Both the position numbers and the translations under genes were made by a program. The notes below the pieces were generated by a model. The model had not been told where the DNA came from. It saw only the letters and a list, made by a program, of their open reading frames with translations, and did not search any database. Below, piece by piece: positions 14,650 through 24,670 of a stretch of DNA of 37,725 nucleotides (positions are counted from its first letter, which is position 1; every line of letters starts with the position of its first letter). Source of the stretch: an uncultured Clostridia bacterium (GTDB lineage: Bacteria; Bacillota; Clostridia; Oscillospirales; Acutalibacteraceae); the NCBI GenBank assembly GCA_947623175.1, contig CANQGK010000023.1, positions 1 through 37,725 on the forward strand, written 5' to 3'.

Positions 14650-17600
14650 ATGAAACTGTGGCAAAGATGTCTCTGCATAGCTTGCACACTTATTTTAACA
14701 GCCGGAATGGTCGTTCCGACCTTGTCGACGATCAGTGCGGAAGAACAGACCGAAGCAGTCACACTGTCCGACGGTTCGCAGTGGCTTGTCAAAAGCGATG
14801 CGGCGCACAATACGTTTTCCACCGACGGAGACGGCCGCTATTTCATGACAACCGATGCTCCGAATTCCGAGTACTCGGCTTTTTCGTTGATAAGCGGCGC
14901 CGTGTTCCCTCTCTCGACAAAATTTCAACTCCGCTGTCGCGAGGCGGCGGGCGGACAGACGCGTTTCGGTCTCAGCGCTTCGTATTCGCTTGATCTTAAC
15001 GGTGACAATACCATTTATTTTTTGCGATTGAACGGATCGCCCTCCGAAAACGCCGCCAAGCTCTTTGTTATAATAGGCGGAGAGACGATTTGCATCAAGA
15101 CGACGGACGCCAAGTATACCCACAATCGCGTATCGACTATCGGCGTCACCAAGCAGAACGGCAGCTGGTATATGACATGGAACGGACTTGTATTGGACGC
15201 CGAGGGATGTTCCGACGAAGTGCGGGAATATGTAAAAATGGAAAACCATTTCCCACTCGAAGCATTGGAAAGCGGTATATCTTTACACTTTTTTGCCTCC
15301 TGCAGTAAAATGAATACCGCGGACGGTTTCAGCTTAAAGCCCGACCGCGTAATCTCCGGCGGCATAACCGCCACCGCGGCGGACACCTATACCGATCCGA
15401 ACAATCCCGCCACGCAGACCAAAACCACGCGTCCTTCCGCAGAATTTAACGAAGAAACCGGCACATATCGCGTTACCATACCGAGCAACGTCACCTACGC
15501 GGCGGTCATGTCGCCGGTGACAACCATCGATTCGAAAACGGGAGAATCCGACGTATTCAATGTAGAGGCTTTTCTCGAAAATTACAGCTCGACCTCGCAA
15601 AATTGGGTACAGTTCGACTTTTCAAACGATCCCACCTTTTCCGACGGAACCGAGGTATCTTTCTGCGCCGTAAAGCTGGCAAATTCGGGCGGTGTGCATT
15701 TGCTGTATCGCAATGAACTCGGCACATATGTAACCTCTTCGGGAATGAACAACAATTTCTTTAACGATCTGCAGGGCTCTGCGCGCAGCTGGCAGTTTAA
15801 GACAGACGGCGACACGGGGGACGTTTATCTGTATATTTGGGGCTCCAACCTCACAAGCGCGACGTCTCCGCACAAGGTTTCGGAGGATTTCGGTTCGCTT
15901 TCGGACAAACCGATATACATTCGCATTTTTACCCAAGCGGTCGGCGCCGCCAAGACGACGGTGCATGTCACACCCGATAACGGGCCGGAGGTTGCGGCCG
16001 CCGTTGCCGAAACCGACGCATTGGCGCTTATCGTTCCGAAGGATTTGGAGGAAGCTGAAAAAATCGTCGCACAGTACGACGCTTCTCCCTATCGCTATGC
16101 GATTTCCGACGAAGGGCTTTCCGCCGCGCTTGCAAGCAAGATGTTCTTATACGAAAAACGAGAGGAAAAAATAAAAGCGCAGATAGCCGCCCTGAAAAGC
16201 CGTATCGCCGCCCTTCCCGCTCCGGAAGAGCTGGACGCGCAATACACTGACGCGCTCAAGGAAGAAATTTGCGATACATACCTTGACTATATCGCGCTTG
16301 GTGATTACCGCGACAGGGTGGAAGAGAGTGACCTTGCCAAATTACAGGCACTTTTGGATCGCCTGCCCGAATTGGACAGCGAATTTGCACAAATGAAGCA
16401 AGCCGCCGAAAATTTTGAAAAATCGGTGGCGGAGTTGAAAAAGCTCGGCGCGATCGACGTTTCCAATTATCCCGAACGGAACCGAGCGATCGGCGAATTG
16501 GAAGCGCTCTACGACAAAATGAACGATTATATGCGAAGCTTTGTAAGCGCCGGCACACTTGCAGACCTGGCCGCGCTTAAGGAAGAATTATTGTCCGTGC
16601 AGGAAGCGTATGAAGTGAATCGGATGATAGATTCCCTGCCACCGGCGGCCGAAGTCACGTTGGCCGACGAAAACGCAATTATTGCCGCTCGCAGAGCGTA
16701 TGACCGTTTAAGTGAACCCGCCATGGTTCCCGCCGCGGCAGTACAGCATTTGACCGAATGCGAGGAACGGCTTGAAACGCTTAAGCTTACCGAGCTTGAT
16801 TGGTATTGCGGTAACTCGGAAATTACCTATACCGGCAACAATACGGACAGCTACAGCTTTACGGATTCGCGCGACAAGGTAAGCGGCTACATTTTCGCCA
16901 CCACGACCGCCGACTACGATATGACCGCCAATACTCTCTATTGGATCGGCATGGGCTGCGGCAGCGGGCAGTTCGCTTTATTGGGTCTGTCTGCACAGAC
17001 GAATGGACAGCAATTGAGCCAAACCGACGGCGAAAGTATTTCCTTTGTTCTGCGTCCGAGCGGCTCCGCTTTAAAGGTAACCTTTTTCGATGCAAAGGGT
17101 GAAGCGGAAAACGTCGCCAATATCGCGGGATTTGATTTTTCCTTATCCCACAGCTTTGCCTTCGAAAAGGCGGAAGACGGTCATTGGTATTTGATTATCG
17201 ACGGTAATCGCTGCACCGGGGCGCATTACGAGCGTTTTGATCGATTTATGGAAGCCTACGGGCAAAAGGCTCACGTCTCTATAGGCGCCAGGAACGGATT
17301 TCGTGCCGACAATGTAATTATCATTGATAAAAACAGCGGGGCTTACGGCGGCGATTGGGACTTTTCCCTGCCGTTCGGCTGCTCTTATTCGGGGAATGCC
17401 GAAAATACAACCTTGAATTTAAGGGCGGGCGCACAGGCTGTTTACAAGAAAAAATTAGAAGAACCGCAAAAATATTCCATTCGCATTGCCGCAGGGCTGA
17501 AGCGCGAACGCAGCGATACCCTGGTGGGACTGCTTGCCGCCCCCGACGCAAACGGAAATTACACCTGCTCTGCCGCCAACGGGGTGGTACTGCGGTTTAT

Positions 17601-18453
17601 CAACCGTCCTACCGCGTCGGATAACCGCACCCATGTTTTGATGCTGCTCGGAGGCACTTGGGTGACGGTCGGAGCATATGAGCCAGCCTTTATGGATGCG
17701 GATTATTATACTTTGACGGTCGAAAAATCAACCGACGGTCATTATTATTTTCGTATCCGCTGGGCAAGCGGAACAAAGGTTATCAAGGTGAACCGAACCG
17801 ATCAATTTTATCGGTCGGTACAGCTGGACACCTTGGTCGAAAACGGCGGCTATTTTATGTTTGCCACGAACAGCCATCAGGTTGCCGTCGATATCGGGAT
17901 GACTTATTCCGCCGAAGGGATCGAAGATGAAGCCGAGGAGGATACCAAGGCGGTCACCGATTTTATTCTGTTTTTTGAAAAGAATTTTGACGCGCTCAAT
18001 GCCCGTTCTAAAAAAGCATACGAGTCCGTTTATGCCGAATGGCAGAATATTTCTTTCATGACTCGCAACAGCGTTATAGCGGACTTGATGGACGACGACG
18101 CGGCATATCAACTGCTTTTGACGGTGATCGATTACAAGGACGGAAATTTGGATGAATATTATACCGAGACGCAAGAGCGAACAGTCAGCAAGGCGGAGCT
18201 TGACCGGCTTATTGCGGATTTCAAAGAGGATAATACCGCCGATTACCTGATTACCTATCCGGACGGCACGGTTATTGCCGATATTAAGAATTTGAGCAAG
18301 AGGGGCCCCGACAGTCCTCTCTCAAAGGCGGCGAAACGCTCCGATACGAAAGCATGGCTTATCCTGGTTTCGGTTTTGCTTTGCGGGGGTGTCGGTGTGG
18401 TACGCCTTCAAAAAGAGCGTACGACTGCCTTAAATAATCACCGAAAGGGATGA
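14650..18453 (+). CDS. Large cell-surface modular protein with C-terminal membrane anchor
   Basis: I start at ATG 14650 because AAAGGAGA (14633-14640) lies 9 nt upstream; the frame is open to a TTG at 14590. The 1267-residue product has a signal peptide (about 1-29, ending ISA). A module A (about 35-235; VTLSDGSQW, VTKQNGSWYM, VKMENHF) and a module B (about 300-430; FDFSNDPTFSDG, PIYIRIF) match those of the 9329 protein. A charged helical region (about 450-715) follows, then two further beta-rich modules (about 717-895 and 900-1095). The C-terminus has a transmembrane helix (about 1233-1253; AWLILVSVLLCGGVGVV) and a basic tail. This predicts a surface protein anchored at its C-terminus, probably a glycan-binding component. 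No enzyme signature is visible. It is the first gene of the operon. Confidence 0.8.
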   Translation: MKLWQRCLCIACTLILTAGMVVPTLSTISAEEQTEAVTLSDGSQWLVKSDAAHNTFSTDGDGRYFMTTDAPNSEYSAFSLISGAVFPLSTKFQLRCREAAGGQTRFGLSASYSLDLNGDNTIYFLRLNGSPSENAAKLFVIIGGETICIKTTDAKYTHNRVSTIGVTKQNGSWYMTWNGLVLDAEGCSDEVREYVKMENHFPLEALESGISLHFFASCSKMNTADGFSLKPDRVISGGITATAADTYTDPNNPATQTKTTRPSAEFNEETGTYRVTIPSNVTYAAVMSPVTTIDSKTGESDVFNVEAFLENYSSTSQNWVQFDFSNDPTFSDGTEVSFCAVKLANSGGVHLLYRNELGTYVTSSGMNNNFFNDLQGSARSWQFKTDGDTGDVYLYIWGSNLTSATSPHKVSEDFGSLSDKPIYIRIFTQAVGAAKTTVHVTPDNGPEVAAAVAETDALALIVPKDLEEAEKIVAQYDASPYRYAISDEGLSAALASKMFLYEKREEKIKAQIAALKSRIAALPAPEELDAQYTDALKEEICDTYLDYIALGDYRDRVEESDLAKLQALLDRLPELDSEFAQMKQAAENFEKSVAELKKLGAIDVSNYPERNRAIGELEALYDKMNDYMRSFVSAGTLADLAALKEELLSVQEAYEVNRMIDSLPPAAEVTLADENAIIAARRAYDRLSEPAMVPAAAVQHLTECEERLETLKLTELDWYCGNSEITYTGNNTDSYSFTDSRDKVSGYIFATTTADYDMTANTLYWIGMGCGSGQFALLGLSAQTNGQQLSQTDGESISFVLRPSGSALKVTFFDAKGEAENVANIAGFDFSLSHSFAFEKAEDGHWYLIIDGNRCTGAHYERFDRFMEAYGQKAHVSIGARNGFRADNVIIIDKNSGAYGGDWDFSLPFGCSYSGNAENTTLNLRAGAQAVYKKKLEEPQKYSIRIAAGLKRERSDTLVGLLAAPDANGNYTCSAANGVVLRFINRPTASDNRTHVLMLLGGTWVTVGAYEPAFMDADYYTLTVEKSTDGHYYFRIRWASGTKVIKVNRTDQFYRSVQLDTLVENGGYFMFATNSHQVAVDIGMTYSAEGIEDEAEEDTKAVTDFILFFEKNFDALNARSKKAYESVYAEWQNISFMTRNSVIADLMDDDAAYQLLLTVIDYKDGNLDEYYTETQERTVSKAELDRLIADFKEDNTADYLITYPDGTVIADIKNLSKRGPDSPLSKAAKRSDTKAWLILVSVLLCGGVGVVRLQKERTTALNNHRKG

Positions 18454-18459
18454 ATCGCA

Positions 18460-21363
18460 TTGCGAGGCTTTAAACAAGTTATTTCCGCCGTCCTGTCGCT
18501 GTCGGTCGTATTGTCGGGCTTTTCCGCCGCCGCCGCTCGGCAGACGCTGGCGGAGCAGCTGAGCTCCAAAAACGGTATAGGCAGTTCGATCGCCTATTCC
18601 GAAAGCCCCGATTATGCGGACGTACTGCAAGAATATGAGGAAAACGGGTATCGGCCTGCCTTGGCCGACCGTGCGGTTCGCCTTGAAGGGGCGGATTTCG
18701 CGGCAAGCGACCATGCGCCCGAAGCCGGTACATTCGAAGGCAGGCAAAATGCCGTAAAATGGACCAAGGATACCCTCTATTTGGAATGGAAGGTCGATAT
18801 TCCCGCCGACGGGCTTTATTCCCTGCGGTTGGAATACCGCGCCGTAGACGACGGCATCGCAAGTTTTGTCAGGTCCTTGACGGTTGACGGAAAGACTCCG
18901 TTTGATGAGGCGGAGGCGCTGACCTTTTACCGCTTGTTCCGCGATGACGGGAAACCGATCATCAACTCCGTGGGCGATGAAGTGGCACCCGACGTTGCGC
19001 AATGCTTTGAATGGCAAACCCAAAATGCGCGGGATGATTCCGCCGCTTACGGCGACGCCCTTCGATTTTATTTTACTGCCGGTCGGCATACCGTACGGCT
19101 TCAATATATTTCGGGAGATATGCTTTTGGCGGCGCTGGAGCTTTTTCCGGTCAAAGAATACCCCGCTTATGAGCGGGTCAAAAAGACGTATGAAGAGAAA
19201 GGTCTTAAGCCAGCCGACGACGTTATCCGCTTTGAAGCGGAGGGCGACGCCGTCGAATCTAAAAATTCTTCTACACTGCGGGCAATCGCTTCGACCGATC
19301 CCGCCTGTACACCCTTTACCTACGGAAAATCCCGTATAAATACGGTCGGCGGTACGCTGTGGCAGGGCGCAAATACGGCGATCACCTATCGCTTTACCGT
19401 GAAAAAAGACGGATTATATGCGCTGGCGTTACGTTTGCTTATGAACTTCCGCGACGGGATTCCCTCTTATCGCAGTATCGCGATCGACGGAGAAATTCCC
19501 TTTAGGGAATGGGAAGCTTACCGCTTTGCTTATGACAAAAGCTGGCGAACCGAGGTGCTTTCCGATTCGGAGGGGGATCCGTATCTTGTTTACCTGAGCG
19601 CCGGGGAGCATACGGTGACCTTTACCGTCGCGCAAGGCGAGCTCGGCGCGGTCACCGCCGTTTTGCAAAAGGACTCCGATGCGATGTCGCAAATGCTTTT
19701 GAAAATCAAAATGATCATCGGGCAAAACCCGGACGTGAATTATGATTACGAGCTGGAAAAGCAAATACCCGATCTTATTCCCACGTTGGAAACGGTTATG
19801 GGGAATATGAAGTTTTGCATGGAGGAATTTGAACGTATTTGCGGGCGCAAGCAGTCAAAATACTACCAATTGAAAAGCTTTTTGTCACAGCTCGAGAGCA
19901 TGAAAAACGATCCTTTTACGATCTCCTCCGAAATCAATTCGTTGGAGGAGATCATCACGACTTACGGCTCTTGGTTCAGCGAGCTGGAGGCGCATCCGCT
20001 GACCTTGGATTTTGTCGAGCTGGCAGGCGATACTCGGAAAACGGACGTCCGTCACTCCAATTTCTTCCAGCGGCTGTACGCCTCTTTGGTCAATTTCGTT
20101 ATTTCCTTCCAAAAGGATTATAACAATATTTCGGTCGAGACGGTCGGCGATGTTGAAATTAAAGATACAATTTCGGTATGGGTGTCGCGCGGCACAAAAT
20201 GGTGTCAGATTATGAAGCAGCTGATCGATTTTGATTTTACACCCTCTACCGGTATCGCGGTCAACCTAAACGTTTTGCCCGCAGGACAGCTAAACGCGGG
20301 CGGCGCAAACGCGCTTCTGCTTTCCATTACCTCGGGGCGCGCGCCGGACGTCGCGACGGGGGTCAGCGCCTCGTCGATCGGTGAGTTTGCCATGCGCAAC
20401 GCCTTGGTTGATCTTTCCGTCAAGCCGGATTTTGAGACGGTCAAATCCCGCTTTAAGGACGAGCATTTTGTTCAGCTTACTTATAATGACAAGGTATTTG
20501 CTTTGCCCGAAACGCAGAACTTCATGTGTATGATTTACCGCAAGGATATTTTCAATCGGTTGGGGCTTTCCGTACCCGATACGTGGGATCGGCTGTACGA
20601 CCGCGTTATTCCGATTTTAAATCAGAACAATATGCAGTTCTATGTTCCGCTTACCGCCGCGGGATATGATATGTTTTTGTATCAGCTCGGCGGCGAGATG
20701 TATCATGACGATTTGCAGACTACAGCACTCGATTCCGACAAGGCATATCGGGCGCTGGTGGAATACAGCAATCTTTACGCGCTTTACGGCGTGCCGAAGA
20801 CCGCCAACTTTTACAACCGCTTCCGCAGCGGAGAAATGCCGGCGGGTATTGTGGATTATAATTTACTGATGACCGTAAAATCCGCCGCCGGCGATATTCG
20901 CGGCAAGTGGGGGCTTGCACTTATTCCGGGGCATAAACAGGCTGACGGCACCGTCAACCGCGCCCATTCCTCCCTTTCGGCGGAGTGCTGTATGATCACG
21001 GCGCAGTCCGAAAAACAGGACGCCGCATGGCAGTTCTTGCAGTGGTGGACGTCGGATGAGGTACAGCTTAAATACGCCAATCAGGTGGAATCCATGTTAG
21101 GGCAAAGCGCCCGCTGGGTCAGCGCCAATTGGTCGGCGTTTACCTCGCTTGCATGGGAACGTGAGGAAATCGACGTCATTACGCAGTCCTTCACCTATGC
21201 CAAACAGGCGCCGGTGGTGCTCGGCGGTTATTACGTCACCCGTCATATCACCAACGCCCTCAACCGCGTGGTCGTTTCGGGGATAAACCCCCGCGATTCG
21301 ATCGAAGCGGCGGTCGAGGATATCAATCGCGAGCTGTTGAGGCGGAGAAAAAACGTTTCATAG
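18460..21363 (+). CDS. Extracellular solute-binding protein fused to two N-terminal carbohydrate-binding-like domains
   Basis: The 967-residue protein has a signal peptide (about 1-26, ending AAA) but no lipobox Cys. Two homologous domains (about 68-229 and 255-404) each have a VRLEGA/IRFEAE start, DGLYSLRLEY/DGLYALALRL, a [IL]DG[EK]xPF segment and AG[RE]HTV[RT]. This is the layout of CBM6/35-like jelly rolls. A helical linker (about 405-560) leads to a family 1-type solute-binding domain (about 565-967; LLLSITSGRAPDVATG, YNDKVFALPETQNFMCMIYRKD, AWQFLQWWTSDEVQLKYA). It should deliver oligosaccharides to the permeases that follow. The start is TTG 18460 with GAAAGGGA 9 nt upstream, 6 nt after the preceding stop. 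Confidence 0.87.
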   Translation: MRGFKQVISAVLSLSVVLSGFSAAAARQTLAEQLSSKNGIGSSIAYSESPDYADVLQEYEENGYRPALADRAVRLEGADFAASDHAPEAGTFEGRQNAVKWTKDTLYLEWKVDIPADGLYSLRLEYRAVDDGIASFVRSLTVDGKTPFDEAEALTFYRLFRDDGKPIINSVGDEVAPDVAQCFEWQTQNARDDSAAYGDALRFYFTAGRHTVRLQYISGDMLLAALELFPVKEYPAYERVKKTYEEKGLKPADDVIRFEAEGDAVESKNSSTLRAIASTDPACTPFTYGKSRINTVGGTLWQGANTAITYRFTVKKDGLYALALRLLMNFRDGIPSYRSIAIDGEIPFREWEAYRFAYDKSWRTEVLSDSEGDPYLVYLSAGEHTVTFTVAQGELGAVTAVLQKDSDAMSQMLLKIKMIIGQNPDVNYDYELEKQIPDLIPTLETVMGNMKFCMEEFERICGRKQSKYYQLKSFLSQLESMKNDPFTISSEINSLEEIITTYGSWFSELEAHPLTLDFVELAGDTRKTDVRHSNFFQRLYASLVNFVISFQKDYNNISVETVGDVEIKDTISVWVSRGTKWCQIMKQLIDFDFTPSTGIAVNLNVLPAGQLNAGGANALLLSITSGRAPDVATGVSASSIGEFAMRNALVDLSVKPDFETVKSRFKDEHFVQLTYNDKVFALPETQNFMCMIYRKDIFNRLGLSVPDTWDRLYDRVIPILNQNNMQFYVPLTAAGYDMFLYQLGGEMYHDDLQTTALDSDKAYRALVEYSNLYALYGVPKTANFYNRFRSGEMPAGIVDYNLLMTVKSAAGDIRGKWGLALIPGHKQADGTVNRAHSSLSAECCMITAQSEKQDAAWQFLQWWTSDEVQLKYANQVESMLGQSARWVSANWSAFTSLAWEREEIDVITQSFTYAKQAPVVLGGYYVTRHITNALNRVVVSGINPRDSIEAAVEDINRELLRRRKNVS

Positions 21364-21385
21364 CGTCAAAAGGGGAGAAAATGTT

Positions 21386-22288
21386 TTGAGAAAAAGAGAA
21401 AAAACGCTGTCGTCGGCATATTCCAATACCGGGATGGCATACTTGTTTCTGGCGCCCTTTTTGATTCTTTTCTTTCTTTTTACCTTAATTCCGGTCGTGG
21501 TCGGCATTTTTTTGAGCTTTACCGATTACAATATGCTCGAGCTTCCGAAGTGGCTCGGCATAACCAACTATAAAATGCTGATTTTGGATGATAAGGAATT
21601 TTTGATCGCTCTGAAAAATACCTTTTTATTTGCCTTTATTTCGGGGCCTATCTCTTTGCTGATGTCCTTTGTGCTGGCATGGGAGATTAACCGATTGCGA
21701 AAAACACGACAGTTTTTCGCTTTGGCGATCTATGCGCCTTCCATAGTCAGCGGCACGGCGATTTCGGCGGTTTGGCTGTACTTTTTTTCGGGCGACGCAT
21801 ACGGCTTATTCAATCATTTTCTTATGAAAATCGGACTGATAAACAAACCGATCCAATGGATCACCGATCCCAAATACATATTAGGCGTGGTTATCTTTAT
21901 TTCGGTATGGATGGGCATGGGAACCGGCTTTTTGACCTTTCTTGCCGCGTTCCGCAATATGTCGGAGGATCAGCACGAGGCCGCGATGATCGACGGAATC
22001 CGCACCTCGTCGCAGGAGCTGTTTTACATCATTCTGCCACAAATGAAGCCTCAACTGCTTTTTGCCGCGATCAACAGCACGACGGCGGCGTTCGGCGTTT
22101 TTGATATTGCGGTGGCGGTTGCGGGATTTCCGAGCCCGAATTACGCCGCGCATACCATTGTGGCGCATTTGTATGATTTCGCCTTTATTCGCTTTGAAAT
22201 GGGCTATGCGTCTTCGGTTGCGGTGATTTTGTTCCTGATCACATATTTAGTCGGGAAATTTCTGCGCCGCGCGCTTGCGGACAAATAA
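21386..22288 (+). CDS. Sugar ABC transporter permease (MalF/UgpA type, CUT1)
   Basis: The 300-residue protein has six predicted membrane segments. The cytoplasmic EAA loop EAAMIDGIRTSSQELFYIIL (about 205-224) contacts the ATPase in this family. It starts at TTG 21386 after AGGGGAGA; the nearby ATG at 21381 is out of frame and stops at once. It pairs with the permease encoded 17 nt downstream and with the solute-binding fusion upstream. Confidence 0.92.
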   Translation: MRKREKTLSSAYSNTGMAYLFLAPFLILFFLFTLIPVVVGIFLSFTDYNMLELPKWLGITNYKMLILDDKEFLIALKNTFLFAFISGPISLLMSFVLAWEINRLRKTRQFFALAIYAPSIVSGTAISAVWLYFFSGDAYGLFNHFLMKIGLINKPIQWITDPKYILGVVIFISVWMGMGTGFLTFLAAFRNMSEDQHEAAMIDGIRTSSQELFYIILPQMKPQLLFAAINSTTAAFGVFDIAVAVAGFPSPNYAAHTIVAHLYDFAFIRFEMGYASSVAVILFLITYLVGKFLRRALADK

Positions 22289-22305
22289 CGGGGAGGGAAA
22301 GAAAA

Positions 22306-23202
22306 ATGGCAGAAGTAAATGGAAAAACCGTTCGCGTTTTCGGCAAAAAGCTGTTTACCTTTTCCGCTTCGAATACGCTTCGCATGGTATTTATGCTGCT
22401 TATTGCCGGTTTTATGATAATGCCGCTTATTTATGTGGTATCTACCTCCTTAAAACCGCTGGATGAGCTTTTCCTGTTCCCGCCCAGATTTTTCACAAGA
22501 AGGCCGAGGCTCTCAAACTTTTCCGATTTGTTCAATGCGCTGGACAGCGCGACGGTGCCTTTTACGCGATATATTTTCAACAGTCTTTTCACGGCGGTAT
22601 GTACCGTGATCGGTACGGTGATCGTCTGCTGTATGGGCGCGTACGGGCTCGTAAAGCTTCGCCCGAAGGGCGGCGGAGCCCTTTTTGCGCTGATCCTTGC
22701 CGCGTTGATGTTTTCGGGACAGGTTACAACGATCCCGTCATATTTGGTTATCAAAAGCTTGGGGCTTTTGGACACGCATTTAGCCCTGATCATTCCCAAA
22801 TTGGCGGTGGCGTTTAACTTTTTTCTGGTCAAGCAATTTTTGGAGCAGATGCCCGAAACCTATTTGGAGGCCGCAAGACTTGACGGCGCGAACGAATGGC
22901 AGATTTTTTGGCGAATTGTTATGCCGCACATTAAGTCGGCAATAGCCACGTTGGTCGTATTTTCGTTTACGTCGGCGTGGAACGATTATTTGGGGCCGGT
23001 CATTTACCTTACAAATGACGCGCTGAAAACCCTGCCGCTTGCCGTACAAACCATTTCGGGCGGCGCGGGCGCGGCAAGCCTTTCCACGGCGGGCGCCATG
23101 GCTGCCGCCACGTTTGTAACCATTCTTCCCACCATTGTCGTTTACACCGCTATGCAGGGCAGAGTCATGAATACCATGGCTCATTCGGGAATCAAAGAGT
23201 AA
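22306..23202 (+). CDS. Sugar ABC transporter permease (MalG/UgpE type, CUT1)
   Basis: This second permease of the first importer has 298 residues, about six membrane segments and the EAA loop LEAARLDGANEWQIFWRIVM (about 186-205). ATG 22306 follows GGGGAGGG. No ATP-binding subunit is encoded nearby; CUT1 importers in Bacillota commonly share an MsmX-type ATPase encoded elsewhere. The end of the gene carries an 11-bp tandem duplication. Confidence 0.92.
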   Translation: MAEVNGKTVRVFGKKLFTFSASNTLRMVFMLLIAGFMIMPLIYVVSTSLKPLDELFLFPPRFFTRRPRLSNFSDLFNALDSATVPFTRYIFNSLFTAVCTVIGTVIVCCMGAYGLVKLRPKGGGALFALILAALMFSGQVTTIPSYLVIKSLGLLDTHLALIIPKLAVAFNFFLVKQFLEQMPETYLEAARLDGANEWQIFWRIVMPHIKSAIATLVVFSFTSAWNDYLGPVIYLTNDALKTLPLAVQTISGGAGAASLSTAGAMAAATFVTILPTIVVYTAMQGRVMNTMAHSGIKE

Positions 23203-23212
23203 TCAAAGAGTA
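23191..23212 (+). repeat. Perfect 11-bp tandem duplication at a gene junction
   Basis: ATCAAAGAGTA is repeated twice in a row (23191-23201 and 23202-23212). The first copy contains the permease's last codons and stop. It may be a recent slippage event; it changes only the spacing to the next gene. Confidence 0.9.
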
Positions 23213-23236
23213 ATGTCGGATAGGCAGGTGACCGTT

Positions 23237-24670
23237 TTGAAAAAGTGGATATCGCTTCTTGCCGCTCTGTGCCTGATTTCGGCGGCGGCGGTGCCGTCGT
23301 CGGCGCTCGGCAGCGCGGATTATGTTTTGGACAACGACGGGACGCAAATTTCGATCCCGCAGACTCATCGCGTGACGCGCTTGATACGCGATTTCGGAAA
23401 GCAGGGGGGATTGCTCTCTCAGCCGTCCGACCTGTTTGTGGATGAAAAGGATCAGGTCTATATTGCCGATTCGGGCAATAACCGCATCGTCAAGCTGGAC
23501 GCGAAGGGCAATTTTTTAACTGCCTTTGACTGTGACGGAACCCTTTCTCAGCCAAGCGGAGTTTTTGTATCGCAAAACGGCGATCTTTATATAGCCGACA
23601 CCCTGAACGAACGTATCGTGCATTTGTCGGAAAAGGGCGAATATATTGAAGAATTCGGCAAGCCCGAATCGGAAATGCTGGATGAAAATACCACCTTCCA
23701 GATAAGCCGCATCGGATTGACCGAGCAGGGCTATTTGTACACCATACGCGGTCAGTATTTTATGATGATCGACGCCAATAACGAATTTAAAGGCTACGTC
23801 GGGGATAACCACCTCGGTTTCAGCCTCAAACGATTGTTTATACGTACTTTTGCCTCAAAAGAACAGCAGAACAAGCTTATAAAAGAAACGCCGACGTCGT
23901 ATTATTCCTTTGATATCGGCAAGGACGGCATGATCTACGCGACCACGGGGGAGGACGCCTCTTCCGGACAAATTCAAAAAATCAATATGGTAGGGGATAA
24001 TATCTATCCCGTACGCGAATACGGCGAGCGTTATTTCAACACGGAAATAAACCGTTACGTCAACCCGCGTTTGGTGGATATTACGGCGGACGAAAACGGC
24101 GTCATATATGCGGTAGACGCCTATTCCCGTCATATTTTCAGCTATGATCAGGAAGGCAATATGCTGGCGGTTTTCGGCGGCAGCGGCAATGTAAAAGGCA
24201 AATTCAGCGATCCCGCCGCGCTGGATATCACGAGCAACGGGGACTTATGGGTATTGGATAAGGCGACGGGCTATATTCATGTCTTTGCCCGCACCGGCTT
24301 TATGGACGCCATCACCCGCGCGGTCGATTTTTACAATGACGGAAAATACGAAGAGGCGTGCGACGCCTGGGACGCCGTTTTGCAGGTGGACGCCAATTAC
24401 CCGGTCGCCAATAAGGGGATGGGGGACGCCCTTTATAAATTGAAGCGCACGGACGAGGCCATGGAATATTATCGTCTTGCGGAAAACAAAAACGGTTACG
24501 GCACGGCGTTTTCGGTTTACGAATATGACTTTTTCCGCGCGCACTTCGGTTTGATCGTTGTGATCGCGACGGTGATTGTGACGGCGGCGATTATGCTGAT
24601 CGCTTTTCTCAAAAAGCGAGCCGATAAAACGGTGAACGATTATTACTCGGGAGGAAAAGGCGATGCGTGA
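23237..24670 (+). CDS. Exported NHL-repeat protein with TPR and C-terminal membrane helix
   Basis: The protein has a signal peptide and NHL beta-propeller blades (for example QPSDLFVDEKDQVYIADSGN, then QPSGVFVSQNGDLYIADTLN). A tetratricopeptide pair follows (NDGKYEEACDAWDAVLQVD, ANKGMGDALYKLKRTDEAME), then a C-terminal transmembrane helix (IVVIATVIVTAAIMLIAF) and a basic tail. I prefer TTG 23237 (477 residues) because AGGTG lies 6 nt upstream and it gives a standard signal peptide; an ATG at 23213 is in frame but has a poor site. The topology places propeller and TPR outside the membrane. A sensing or docking role with the importer is an inference. It overlaps the next gene by 8 nt. Confidence 0.82.
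   Translation: MKKWISLLAALCLISAAAVPSSALGSADYVLDNDGTQISIPQTHRVTRLIRDFGKQGGLLSQPSDLFVDEKDQVYIADSGNNRIVKLDAKGNFLTAFDCDGTLSQPSGVFVSQNGDLYIADTLNERIVHLSEKGEYIEEFGKPESEMLDENTTFQISRIGLTEQGYLYTIRGQYFMMIDANNEFKGYVGDNHLGFSLKRLFIRTFASKEQQNKLIKETPTSYYSFDIGKDGMIYATTGEDASSGQIQKINMVGDNIYPVREYGERYFNTEINRYVNPRLVDITADENGVIYAVDAYSRHIFSYDQEGNMLAVFGGSGNVKGKFSDPAALDITSNGDLWVLDKATGYIHVFARTGFMDAITRAVDFYNDGKYEEACDAWDAVLQVDANYPVANKGMGDALYKLKRTDEAMEYYRLAENKNGYGTAFSVYEYDFFRAHFGLIVVIATVIVTAAIMLIAFLKKRADKTVNDYYSGGKGDA

Noticed and set aside
18430..19104. 224-codon minus-strand frame opposite the binding-protein fusion
   Set aside because: It has no domain or signal and lies fully opposite strongly supported coding sequence.
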